Position numbers and translations under genes: made by a program. Source: Sulfitobacter geojensis (GTDB lineage: Bacteria > Pseudomonadota > Alphaproteobacteria > Rhodobacterales > Rhodobacteraceae). Taken from it: a stretch of DNA of 64,000 nucleotides. Of the stretch, positions 43,997 to 52,557 are shown piece after piece. The notes below the pieces were generated by a model that saw nothing but the letters and a program-made list of their open reading frames with translations, searched no databases and was not told the origin of the DNA. The stretch's first letter is position 1, and every line of letters starts with the position of its first letter. The stretch spans positions 3,224,001 through 3,288,000 of the forward strand of contig NZ_JASE01000005.1 of the NCBI RefSeq assembly GCF_000622325.1, written 5' to 3'.

Positions 43997-45322
43997 ATGG
44001 CCGCATCGCTTTTTGACAGCCCGCTTTACGCACAGCTTTTTGCCACCTCTGACGCGGGCCGTCTGTTTTCCGACAGCGCTGCAATCCGCGCGATGTTGCT
44101 GGTCGAAGGGGCCCTAGCCAAGGTGCAGGGCAATCTGGGCGTGATCCCCGAACTTTCTGCCGCCGCCATCCATCGCGCCAGTTTGGAAATCCAGATCGAC
44201 CCTGGTGCGATTGCAAAAGCCACCGGCGAGAACGGCGTGTGCGTTCCCGGACTGATCGCCGCCTTTCGCGCGGAAATGAACGCCCCGGAACATGCGCAAT
44301 TCGTGCATTGGGGGGCGACATCGCAGGATATCATCGACACCGCGTTGATGTTGCGGCTGCGACAGGCGCTCACTCTTGCAGAAGCGGACTTGCGCGAGAT
44401 CCTAGCCGCATTGGGACAACAAGCCCAAGAGCACGCCCATGTCCCGATGGTCGCGCGCACCTATGGACAACAGGCAACACCGACCTCTTGGGGCGCGGTG
44501 CTTGCACAATTCGGAACGCCGCTGCTTGACGCATTGGGGGCACTTGAAGGGGTGCGCAGCTCCTCCTTGTTTGTCTCCCTTGCGGGTGCGGCGGGTACGG
44601 GGTCCGCGCTGGGACCAAAAGGTGCGCAAACGCGCAGCGCGCTGGCAGAGGCCTTGGGACTGCATGACCCCGACAGGACGTGGCACACGGATCGCGGTCC
44701 GGTGCTGCGCATCACGGATTGGCAGGCACAAGTGGTCGCAGCCCTTGCGCATATGGGTCAGACATTAATCGGCTTGACCGCCAGCGAAGCAGGCGAGGTC
44801 AGCTTGGGCGGCACCGGTGTATCTTCAACCATGCCACAAAAGCAAAATCCGGTGCGCCCCTCGGCACTTGTGTCGCTGCAAATTCAGGCCAGCGGGCTCA
44901 AGGCCGGGCTACAGGCCGCCGCCATGCATCAACATCAACGCGATGGTGCCGCATGGTTCGCCGAATGGATGATGGTGCCGCAAATGGCGCTTAACCTTGC
45001 CGCGGCATTGCAACACGCCAAAGCGCTCAGCGCAGGACTGGCCCCGCACCCGGTTCAAATGCGCGCCGCTCTGGATGGCAATCTGGGACTGATCCACGCC
45101 GAAACGCTCAGCTTTGCCTTGGCCGACATCATGCCCCGCCCCGAAGCGCAGGCGGCGTGCAAAGCGCTATGTCTTGAGGCACGCAAATCACAGACCCCCC
45201 TGCCAAAACTGGCGCTGGCGGATTACCCCGATCTTGACCCTGACATATTTGATGCGACGAACAGCATGGGCGATGCACCAACGCAGGCGCTTGCCTTTGC
45301 CAATCGCGCCTCAGCGCTCTGA
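43997..45322 (+). CDS. pcaB: 3-carboxy-cis,cis-muconate cycloisomerase (fumarase/aspartase superfamily)
   Basis: This 441-residue protein belongs to the superfamily of argininosuccinate lyase/adenylosuccinate lyase/CMLE. The signature is VSSTMPQKQNPVRPSA (about 276-291), close to the CMLE version, with HWGATSQDIIDTAL earlier in the chain. PcaB cyclises 3-carboxymuconate to 4-carboxymuconolactone. With no protocatechuate dioxygenase nearby, it may use another cis,cis-muconate-like or succinyl-type substrate. The MFS gene begins three bases after the stop. Confidence 0.82.
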   Translation: MAASLFDSPLYAQLFATSDAGRLFSDSAAIRAMLLVEGALAKVQGNLGVIPELSAAAIHRASLEIQIDPGAIAKATGENGVCVPGLIAAFRAEMNAPEHAQFVHWGATSQDIIDTALMLRLRQALTLAEADLREILAALGQQAQEHAHVPMVARTYGQQATPTSWGAVLAQFGTPLLDALGALEGVRSSSLFVSLAGAAGTGSALGPKGAQTRSALAEALGLHDPDRTWHTDRGPVLRITDWQAQVVAALAHMGQTLIGLTASEAGEVSLGGTGVSSTMPQKQNPVRPSALVSLQIQASGLKAGLQAAAMHQHQRDGAAWFAEWMMVPQMALNLAAALQHAKALSAGLAPHPVQMRAALDGNLGLIHAETLSFALADIMPRPEAQAACKALCLEARKSQTPLPKLALADYPDLDPDIFDATNSMGDAPTQALAFANRASAL

Positions 45323-45325
45323 TCC

Positions 45326-46543
45326 ATGCGCCCTGCCGTTGCGTTTGTGATGATCACCGTGATGATCGATTCGATGGGGATCGGTTTGATGATTCCGGTG
45401 ATGCCCGACCTTATCCGCGAGGTGAACGGCGGCGATCTTAGTCAAGCCGCCGTCTGGGGCGGGCTTTTGGCCACAACCTTTGCCGTGATGCAGTTTCTGT
45501 TCGGCCCCGTACTGGGCGGATTGTCGGACCGGTTTGGGCGCCGGCCTGTGCTTTTGACATCGCTTGCGGTGATGGCGGCAGATTATGTCGTTATGGCGTT
45601 GGCGGGCAGCATCTGGTTGCTTTTGCTGGGCCGTGTCATCGGTGGCATCACCGCTGCCACTCATGCCACCGCATCCGCCTTCATGGCCGATATTTCAGCG
45701 CCCGAAGAGCGCAGCAAGAACTTTGGCCTGATCGGTGCCGGTTTTGGTGTCGGCTTCCTGCTTGGCCCAACGATGGGCGGCTTTCTGGCCGAATACGGGA
45801 CCCGAGCGCCGTTTTGGGCCGCGGCAGTTCTGGCAGCAGGCAACTTTATTCTTGGCTGGTTTGTACTGAAAGAAACCCTGCGCCCAGAACATGCACGCTC
45901 TTTCGAGTGGCGGCGTGCCAATCCCTTCGGAGCGTTGAAACAGCTTGGAAACCTGCCCGGCGTGCGTCCGCTATTGTTCGTGTATTTCTTCTATAGCGTT
46001 GCATTTGCGGTCTATCCTGCGGTCTGGTCCTTCTTTGGGCAGGAGCGGTTTGGCTGGCAACCCTCGGTGATCGGTCTGTCGCTGGCGCTGTTTGGCGTGG
46101 CAATGGCCGTGGTGCAGGGCGGGATCATCCGATGGGCACTGGACCGATTGGGCGAACGTGGCACGGTGATTGCGGGCCATTTGTTCGCCATCGGCACGTA
46201 TATCGGCATCGCGCTGATCCCCTCGGGCCTGATCACATTGGCGCTGACGCCAATCGCTGCCATCGCAGGCGTCATTCCCCCTGCCCTGACCGGCATCATG
46301 TCGCGCAAAGTGGCGGACAACGCACAAGGCGAATTGCAAGGGGTGCTGACTTCGGCCAACGCGTTGGCGATGATCCTGTCGCCGCTGGCCATGACGGCCA
46401 CATTCGCCCAATTCACCCGCGACGGCACCCCGTTTTATCTGCCGGGTGCGCCGTTCCTGCTGGCCGCTGCCTTGATGGTGCTGGCGCTTGGCCTGTTTTT
46501 GTTTCGGGTTCACCGGTCGGACGTCACGTCACCAGCGCCATGA
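45326..46543 (+). CDS. MFS transporter, Tet/TCR-like
   Basis: This 405-residue protein has 12 membrane helices and the MFS motif A between helices II and III (GGLSDRFGRRPVLL, about 66-79) with DSMGIGLMIPVMPDLI in helix I, as in the TetA-type drug/H+ antiporters. In these organisms such genes often export metabolites or take up aromatic acids. It lies three bases past pcaB, so its cargo could be the pca-like substrate or product. A tetracycline phenotype is not implied. Confidence 0.87.
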   Translation: MRPAVAFVMITVMIDSMGIGLMIPVMPDLIREVNGGDLSQAAVWGGLLATTFAVMQFLFGPVLGGLSDRFGRRPVLLTSLAVMAADYVVMALAGSIWLLLLGRVIGGITAATHATASAFMADISAPEERSKNFGLIGAGFGVGFLLGPTMGGFLAEYGTRAPFWAAAVLAAGNFILGWFVLKETLRPEHARSFEWRRANPFGALKQLGNLPGVRPLLFVYFFYSVAFAVYPAVWSFFGQERFGWQPSVIGLSLALFGVAMAVVQGGIIRWALDRLGERGTVIAGHLFAIGTYIGIALIPSGLITLALTPIAAIAGVIPPALTGIMSRKVADNAQGELQGVLTSANALAMILSPLAMTATFAQFTRDGTPFYLPGAPFLLAAALMVLALGLFLFRVHRSDVTSPAP

Positions 46544-46618
46544 CAGGTCGCATACGTGCTTGCGCGGCGCATCATTCCCCGTCAGCCTGATCGAAGTACC
46601 GACACAGGGGAACGACAC

Positions 46619-47707
46619 ATGCCAAAGATCAAAGCCGCCGTTGCACATGAATTCGGCGCACCGCTGGTCATTGAAGACGTCGAATTGCGCGCACCCGCGG
46701 GCAGCGAAGTCGAGGTGATACTGGACGCCGTGGCGATTTGCCATTCCGACATCTCTTTTGCCGAGGGCGCGTGGGGCGGATCCCTGCCCGCGGTCTACGG
46801 CCATGAGGCGGCAGGACGCGTCAGCGCCGTTGGCGCAGGCGTGCGTGGATTGGCGGCAGGCGACAGCGTGATCGTGACATTGATCCGCGCCTGCGGTACC
46901 TGCCCCTCTTGTGCGGGCGGTAAACCGACGGTGTGCGAAACCCCTTACGACGGCGATCACGGACCGCTGAAAACCGCCGATGGTGGCAAGTTGCATCAGG
47001 CGATGGCGGCGGGTGCTTTTGCCGAAAAGGTCGTGGTGGAACAGGCGCAAGTGGTCAAGATTTCCGATGACATCCCCAAAGATGCAGCGGCGCTGATCGC
47101 TTGTGGCGTGATCACCGGTGTGGGTGCGGTGGTTAATGCCGCCGGTCTGCGCGCCGGTCAGGATGTGGTAGTGATCGGTGCCGGCGGTGTCGGACTGAAC
47201 GCCATTCAGGGCGCACGGATTGCCGGTGCCCGCCGGATCGTGGCCGTCGACATGAGCGAGGAAAAGCTGGCCGTCGCCAAAGAATTTGGTGCCACCGACG
47301 GGGTGCTGGCATCACAGGCGAAGCCATGGCGCGCAGCCCTCAAAGCGATGGGCCGCGGCGCTGACGCGGTGATCGTAACGGTCGGCGCAATTCCGGCCTA
47401 TGACGCGGCCCCGCGCTATCTGGCAGGCGGCGGCAAGGTGATCATGGTGGGCATGCCCCATTCGGGCGACATGTCCAGTTACGAACCGGTAACGATGGCC
47501 TTTATGGGCCAAGGCATGGTGGGGTCCAAAATGGGCGATGTGGTGATCCAGCGCGATATTCCGTGGATGGTCGACCTTTATCTGCAAGGGCGGCTGAAGC
47601 TGGACGAGTTGATTTCCGACCGCTGGTCGCTGGATCAGATCAACGAAGCGATTGCAGACACAAAAACCGGTGCTGCACGGCGCAACGTGATCATGTTCAA
47701 CCGCTAA
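46619..47707 (+). CDS. Zinc-binding alcohol dehydrogenase
   Basis: This 362-residue MDR enzyme has the catalytic zinc site (CHSDISF near residue 40 and GHEAAGR about 62), the structural-zinc lobe CGTCPSCAGGKPTVC (about 98-112) and the NAD-binding GAGGVGLNAIQGA (about 183-195). The length and lobe resemble class III-type/aryl-alcohol dehydrogenases. It begins 75 bases after the MFS gene and precedes the enolase-superfamily gene by 43 bases, suggesting the pair oxidise then dehydrate a polyol or sugar acid. Substrate unknown. Confidence 0.85.
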   Translation: MPKIKAAVAHEFGAPLVIEDVELRAPAGSEVEVILDAVAICHSDISFAEGAWGGSLPAVYGHEAAGRVSAVGAGVRGLAAGDSVIVTLIRACGTCPSCAGGKPTVCETPYDGDHGPLKTADGGKLHQAMAAGAFAEKVVVEQAQVVKISDDIPKDAAALIACGVITGVGAVVNAAGLRAGQDVVVIGAGGVGLNAIQGARIAGARRIVAVDMSEEKLAVAKEFGATDGVLASQAKPWRAALKAMGRGADAVIVTVGAIPAYDAAPRYLAGGGKVIMVGMPHSGDMSSYEPVTMAFMGQGMVGSKMGDVVIQRDIPWMVDLYLQGRLKLDELISDRWSLDQINEAIADTKTGAARRNVIMFNR

Positions 47708-47750
47708 ACCGGCGCGCCAACCTATCCCTACTTCCGTGAAAGGCACCGCA

Positions 47751-48983
47751 ATGAAACTGCAGGACCTCGACGTTATCATAACCGCGCCCCCTGCCCCCGG
47801 TTGGGGCGGGCGTTACTGGATCCTTGTTAAGGTAACCACCGACACCGGCATCACCGGCTGGGGCGAATGTTATGCCGCCTCAATCGGGCCAGAGGCCATG
47901 CGCCATGTGATCGAGGATGTCTTTGCCCGTCACATGCAGGGCGAAAACCCGGAAAACATCGAACGCATGTTCCGCCGCGTCTATTCCTCGGGCTTTACCC
48001 AGCGCCCCGATCTGACCGTCATGGGGGCGTTTTCAGGGCTTGAAATTGCCTGTTGGGACATATTGGGTAAGGACCGCGACCGCCCCGTCTACGCCTTGCT
48101 GGGCGGCGTCATGAACGAACGGATCCGCGCCTATACCTATCTATATCCGCTGCCCCATCACGATCTGACAGAGTTCTGGACCTCACCGGAAATGGCTGCC
48201 GAATCCGCAGCCGACTGCGTTGCGCGCGGCTATACAGCCGTCAAATTCGACCCTGCGGGGCCCTACACCATGCGCGGCGGGCATATGCCGGCGATGTCCG
48301 ACATCAGCCAATCCGTCGCTTTTTGCAAGGCCATCCGCGAAGCTGTAGGCGACAGGGCGGACCTGCTGTTTGGCACCCACGGCCAGTTTTCGACAGCGGG
48401 TGCAATCCGCTTGGGCCAAGCTATTGAACCCTACTCCCCGCTTTGGTTCGAGGAACCGATCCCGCCGGACAACACCGGCGAAATGGCCAAGGTCGCGAGT
48501 GCCGTGCGTATTCCTATCGCCACCGGCGAACGCCTGACCACCAAAGCCGAATTCGCTCCTGTGCTGCGCTCTGGCGCCGCGACGATACTGCAACCGGCGC
48601 TGGGACGCGCAGGTGGTATTTGGGAGATGAAGAAGGTCGCGGCCATGGCCGAAGTCTATAACGCACAGCTCGCGCCGCATCTGTATGCGGGTCCGGTGGA
48701 ATGGGCCGCAAACATCCATCTGGGCGTCAGCATCCCCAACCTGCTGATGGCGGAAACCATCGAAACACCTTTCCATGACCAGCTGATCAAAAGCAGCCTG
48801 CGGGTCGAGGACGGGTTTATCACCGCCCCGACCGCCGCCGGTCTGGGGATCGACGTGGACGAAGAACTGGCGCGCAGCCATCCGTATACCGGTGAGGGGT
48901 TGCATCTGGAAATGCGGGATGCGCCCTGTGATTACGTCAACGGCAACGCGTTTGAAGGCGGCGCGCCTGCGCCCAAAACCTGA
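47751..48983 (+). CDS. Mandelate racemase/muconate lactonizing enzyme family protein
   Basis: This 410-residue enolase-superfamily enzyme has a capping domain then a TIM barrel; the lysine acid/base area is GYTAVKFDPAGP, and the metal-binding glutamates are in WFEEPIPPDN and IATGERLTT, with a catalytic histidine in LAPHLYAGP. This histidine pattern fits the acid-sugar dehydratase or mandelate racemase subgroup rather than true muconate cycloisomerases. AAAGG precedes the ATG at 47751. It is the last gene before the convergent end at about 49 kb. Confidence 0.88.
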   Translation: MKLQDLDVIITAPPAPGWGGRYWILVKVTTDTGITGWGECYAASIGPEAMRHVIEDVFARHMQGENPENIERMFRRVYSSGFTQRPDLTVMGAFSGLEIACWDILGKDRDRPVYALLGGVMNERIRAYTYLYPLPHHDLTEFWTSPEMAAESAADCVARGYTAVKFDPAGPYTMRGGHMPAMSDISQSVAFCKAIREAVGDRADLLFGTHGQFSTAGAIRLGQAIEPYSPLWFEEPIPPDNTGEMAKVASAVRIPIATGERLTTKAEFAPVLRSGAATILQPALGRAGGIWEMKKVAAMAEVYNAQLAPHLYAGPVEWAANIHLGVSIPNLLMAETIETPFHDQLIKSSLRVEDGFITAPTAAGLGIDVDEELARSHPYTGEGLHLEMRDAPCDYVNGNAFEGGAPAPKT

Positions 48984-49056
48984 CGCGGTTGCGGCCAGCA
49001 GACGAGGCGTGCCGCAGATGTGCCGACCCGACCAGCCCGCCTGTATGAGTCTAAGA

Positions 49057-49091
49057 GCAAGATGAAACGACGCCTTCGCCCTTCATCTTGC
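49057..49091. terminator. Hairpin between convergent gene clusters
   Basis: GCAAGATGAA (49057-49066) pairs perfectly with TTCATCTTGC (49082-49091) in the gap 48984-49159 between the enolase-superfamily gene and the RraA-like gene, which converge. It probably ends transcription of both clusters; T-tracts are not obvious. No gene is called in the gap. Confidence 0.55.
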
Positions 49092-49159
49092 CTGTAATCT
49101 CAAAAACAATGGTCGCCCTGAACACACCGTCCGCAGCTGTTAAAGCAACTGCTCTGCCC

Positions 49160-49852
49160 TCAGGTGCGCGAGGCCTCGAAAGCCGCCCATGCCGTTTCAA
49201 ACTCGGCAAATCCGATGCGCTTGCCCTTGGTTGCGTCCAGCACCACCTTTTCCGATTTGAACAGCTGGGCAATCGCCGCCTCAAGACGTGGAATAACATC
49301 ATCCGGGATCACCACAGCACCGTGGCGGTCGGCATGGATCAATGCGCCCGGTGCAACGCGCATGCCCATCACCTCAATCGGCGTATCAAAATCGATGACA
49401 TGTACAAAACCGTGGCTTGGCCCCACAGATCCCGCGACGACCGTGAACCCATCAGGCAGATCGCCCAGATCACGCATCACACCGTTCGTAAGCGCGCCGG
49501 TCAATCCGAAAGCTTTGTGAACATTGGTGTTTATTTCACCCCAAAAGGCACCGATGGCGTTCGGCACATCCATGTCCTGCACCACGGCAACAGCGGGGCG
49601 CGGACCCTGCGACATATATTTGTAGTAGGCCATGCGCCGTGCTTTGATCACTTCGGGCGGCTCTGACGGCGGGGTCACCGCCGCAATGCGGGCCGTGCGG
49701 GCGTAGCCCACCATCACCCCGTCCAAGGCGGAGGCAAACATGGTACCGCGTGTGAAATCGTCAAAGCCACGCTTGCCCTGCGCCACCTCGATGGCGTTGC
49801 AGACCGTGGGGGTATCGACCCGTTTCAGCAGATCAAACAAGCTGTCCTTCAT
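49160..49852 (-). CDS. RraA/HMG-CHA aldolase-like protein
   Basis: This 230-residue protein belongs to the RraA-like fold that also contains 4-hydroxy-4-methyl-2-oxoglutarate/4-carboxy-4-hydroxy-2-oxoadipate (HMG/CHA) aldolases. Segments include VDTPTVCNAIEVA (start), GALTNGVMRDL (GxxxDGxxRD-like site, with N for D) and IHADRHGAVVIPDD. In catabolic operons this fold usually cleaves oxo acids to pyruvate or oxaloacetate. The ATG at 49852 overlaps the MetE-like gene (ATGA). It is the last gene of the long minus-strand cluster. Confidence 0.85.
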   Translation of the reverse strand: MKDSLFDLLKRVDTPTVCNAIEVAQGKRGFDDFTRGTMFASALDGVMVGYARTARIAAVTPPSEPPEVIKARRMAYYKYMSQGPRPAVAVVQDMDVPNAIGAFWGEINTNVHKAFGLTGALTNGVMRDLGDLPDGFTVVAGSVGPSHGFVHVIDFDTPIEVMGMRVAPGALIHADRHGAVVIPDDVIPRLEAAIAQLFKSEKVVLDATKGKRIGFAEFETAWAAFEASRT

Positions 49853-50979
49853 GTTCTCTCTCCGGCCAAACGCGCACCCTGCGCCATAGCTTCCAGCTTG
49901 GCATAGGCGATTTGCGGATCGACCGCGCCGAAGCCTGCAAAGGTGCCGAAACCACAATCACTGCCGGCAATCACACGCTCTTGGCCGACGATATCCACAA
50001 AGCGTTCGATCCGTTGCGCCACGACCTCGGGATGTTCGACGAAATTGGTTTTTGTATCGACCACCCCGGGCACCAGCACCTTGTCATCGGGAATATCAGC
50101 GCGGCGATCGCGGAACACTGTCCACTCATGGGCATGGCGCGGATTGGAAGTTTCGAACAACACATATCGCGCCTTTGCGCCCATCAGCGTATCGAACACC
50201 TTGTCCATACCAATGTCACAGACATGGGGGCCTTCGTAATTCCCCCAACAGATATGAATGCGCACGCGGTCCTGCGGCACATCCTGCAAGGCATGGTTCA
50301 AGGCCTCAACATGGCCGCCCGCGATTTTCAGGAATTCTGCGTCTGTCAGATCGTTGAACAACATGTGGCGAGATAGGGCGAGGTCGGGGCAATCCAGTTG
50401 GACATCCAGCCCCGCGGCCACGATCGTCTCGTACTCCGCCTTCATCGCGTCGGCCAAAGCGGCCAGATAGGCGTCTCGGGTTTTGTAATAATCGTTCTGT
50501 AAGAACAGGGAAATCACCCCCGGCGAGGCCGCATTCATAAAGCCGCGTTCAACGCCGTGGGTCGCCATTGCATCCTTGAGGTTGGCAATGTCCTTTTGCA
50601 ATTCGCCCTGCCCTTTGCTTTTCACCTCACCGGTGCACATCGGACGGGCGTATTGCGGGGTGCCCCCGTCATCTGCCAGACGTTTCAGGAACGACGGGAA
50701 TTGTTTAAGGTCTGCGGGCGCATTGCGGGGACTGTCACCCGAGAAACCGGTGTAGCGGTCTTTCACGTAAGTGGCGTAACTGATTTTGGAGGTCTCGCCA
50801 TCACTCACGATATCGACGCCCGCCGCCACCTGCCGCGCCACAGTTTCTGCGACGGCAGTGGTCATGCAGGTGTCGAACGCCTGTGGGTCGTATGGGGCTT
50901 CATTCTCGCGGGCAAAGATAAAATCAACGACCTCCTGTTTGCGCGGCAACGATCCGACATGGGTGGATTTGATAGTCAT
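49849..50979 (-). CDS. MetE-like zinc-dependent alkyl/methyl transferase (cobalamin-independent type)
   Basis: This 376-residue protein corresponds to the C-terminal catalytic half of MetE and to related stand-alone enzymes (methionine synthase II-like, epoxyalkane:CoM transferase-like). All four zinc ligands are visible: His and Cys in RIHICWGN, Glu in VLFETSN and Cys in IAGSDCGFGTF. HVGSLPR at the N-terminus is typical. It lacks the N-terminal folate domain of MetE, so it may move an alkyl group from a non-folate donor to a thiol. It overlaps the RraA-like gene. Confidence 0.85.
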   Translation of the reverse strand: MTIKSTHVGSLPRKQEVVDFIFARENEAPYDPQAFDTCMTTAVAETVARQVAAGVDIVSDGETSKISYATYVKDRYTGFSGDSPRNAPADLKQFPSFLKRLADDGGTPQYARPMCTGEVKSKGQGELQKDIANLKDAMATHGVERGFMNAASPGVISLFLQNDYYKTRDAYLAALADAMKAEYETIVAAGLDVQLDCPDLALSRHMLFNDLTDAEFLKIAGGHVEALNHALQDVPQDRVRIHICWGNYEGPHVCDIGMDKVFDTLMGAKARYVLFETSNPRHAHEWTVFRDRRADIPDDKVLVPGVVDTKTNFVEHPEVVAQRIERFVDIVGQERVIAGSDCGFGTFAGFGAVDPQIAYAKLEAMAQGARLAGERT

Positions 50980-50980
50980 T

Positions 50981-51601
50981 TCAGATGTCCTTGTCTTTAT
51001 GGGCCATCAGCACAGAATGCTGTTGGGTTTCAGGATCTTCGGCCAGAAATCCGGTCAAACGCAGGCCACAGTTTTCAAGCGCCGTTGCATATTCCGCTGG
51101 GGAAAGGGACGCGTGATAAACCGTTTCGCCGCCTACGGTGCCGGTGGTTTCGCCCTCGCGCGGGCCCACAGTCACCAGCAATGTGCCCCCCGTTTTGAGA
51201 TGGCGGGCAAAGCGGGGCAGCACCACGCGCTGTTCGTCCTGTGTAAGATGGAAAAAGCTATTCCACGCGATCAACCCGTCAAAGCATTCCCCCAGTTCAA
51301 GGGACCGCATGTCCGCCAGCCTCCAGTCACCGGAAGGCCAGCGGTCACGCAGGATGTCCAGCATAGGTGGGGAAAAATCGGTCCCCGTGACAGAAAACCC
51401 TTCCGCGATGAACCACCGCGCAATGGGATCGCCGCTGCCACAACCCACATCCAGAACGCGACCACCGGGCGGCAGACAGGCCGTGAAACGGGCCAGCCAA
51501 CGGGCCTCGAACAGGGACTTCGACCTTTGGGCGTCAAAGGTCGAGGCCTGCCTGTCATAGACATCGCGCGTCTGGTTTGCCGGGTCGCTTACCCTTTCCA
51601 C
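50981..51601 (-). CDS. Class I SAM-dependent methyltransferase
   Basis: This 206-residue protein has SAM motif I VLDVGCGSGDPIARWF (about 49-64), motif II TGTDFSPPMLDI and CFDGLIAWNSFFHL, as in small-molecule methyltransferases. The GTG at 51601 overlaps the end of the bicupin gene by 13 bases. One base separates it from the MetE-like gene downstream, so methyl or alkyl handling by the two is likely linked; the acceptor is unknown. Confidence 0.85.
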   Translation of the reverse strand: MERVSDPANQTRDVYDRQASTFDAQRSKSLFEARWLARFTACLPPGGRVLDVGCGSGDPIARWFIAEGFSVTGTDFSPPMLDILRDRWPSGDWRLADMRSLELGECFDGLIAWNSFFHLTQDEQRVVLPRFARHLKTGGTLLVTVGPREGETTGTVGGETVYHASLSPAEYATALENCGLRLTGFLAEDPETQQHSVLMAHKDKDI

Positions 51602-52557
51602 GTCGGTCCCGCTGCATCGTCCGTGCCGATAATGTGGTAAAGCGCCGCCTCGCCGGTCATGGCCGGCACGGCGGTATGATCAAGATTTTCGGGCACCGAC
51701 ATGGTATCACCCGGAGCCAGTGTGGCGGAACCGCCCTCATAATCAACGCGCCAATGTCCTTTGACCGGCATCAGCACAGACGGGCGATCGTGCCGGTGGG
51801 GCTGCGCACGGGCAGAGGCACGCGTGAGCAGATCGATCTCAAAGCCGGGCTTGTCGCGGATGATCCCCTGCGCACCGATCACCTTGCACGGCGTGCCGGA
51901 TTGGGCCAATGCCACCATATCAAGGTAGCGGCGCACATATCCGCCAACCACCTGCATCGGCGACGGCGTATCGACCTGCGCCAATTCATCAGCCGTCAGC
52001 AAGGGCATCGGGTCCACCCCGTCAGGCAATGTCTGTCCCTGCTTGCTATCATAAAGCTTGCCATCGTTCCCCAGAACCAGCCCGTGCGCGCGGGCATCTT
52101 CGATCACATGCGGTGCCCAGATCACGCCCCCGCCGGCATCGTCACCGCCCAGCACAGCCATGATCATTCCGTAATCGGTGCCAACGTTTTCAAACCCGCG
52201 AAAGATGTTGGTTGGAATGTTAAAGATATCGCCCTCTTCAAGGATCACCTCGCCCGCATCGCCATGTTCGCCCCAAAAGAACCGCCAGCGGCCTTTGAGA
52301 ACAAAGAACACCTCGGCCGTACGGTGGTTGTGCAACGAGTTACGGCATTTAGGCGGCTGACCTGCTGCCCCGATGTTAAATCCGTGCGGCAGTGCGATAT
52401 GCACATGCTGGTCGGGGCTTTCCGACACACCGCCCCCGATGATCGTGAAGTTTTCCTTTTGATCGCTGCCGGGCGTGTGGGCGTCGATAAATGCGGTCTT
52501 GCAAGGGCGCAGATCGCCGTAACGTACGATCCGGTTTTCCATTTCAATCGGGGTCAT
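51589..52557 (-). CDS. Bicupin protein
   Basis: This 322-residue protein has two cupin domains. The first (about 65-135) has the metal-binding LHNHRTAEVFFVLKGRW (HxH and Glu) but its second motif, NIPTNIFRGFEN, has Arg in place of the usual histidine. The second (about 240-305) has PHRHDRPSVLMPVKG (HxH) and VPENLDHTAV (final His). Bicupins of this type include dioxygenases (gentisate-like) and isomerases. The gene overlaps its upstream neighbour and the methyltransferase. Function unknown. Confidence 0.82.
   Translation of the reverse strand: MTPIEMENRIVRYGDLRPCKTAFIDAHTPGSDQKENFTIIGGGVSESPDQHVHIALPHGFNIGAAGQPPKCRNSLHNHRTAEVFFVLKGRWRFFWGEHGDAGEVILEEGDIFNIPTNIFRGFENVGTDYGMIMAVLGGDDAGGGVIWAPHVIEDARAHGLVLGNDGKLYDSKQGQTLPDGVDPMPLLTADELAQVDTPSPMQVVGGYVRRYLDMVALAQSGTPCKVIGAQGIIRDKPGFEIDLLTRASARAQPHRHDRPSVLMPVKGHWRVDYEGGSATLAPGDTMSVPENLDHTAVPAMTGEAALYHIIGTDDAAGPTWKG

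Noticed and set aside
45326-46543. Tetracycline resistance gene
   Set aside because: TetA-like MFS proteins are diverse and this one is three bases past pcaB in a catabolic operon; no resistance-specific residues were identified.
49849-50979. Functional cobalamin-independent methionine synthase MetE
   Set aside because: Only the C-terminal catalytic half is present; the folate-binding N-terminal half is missing, and the neighbours are catabolic.
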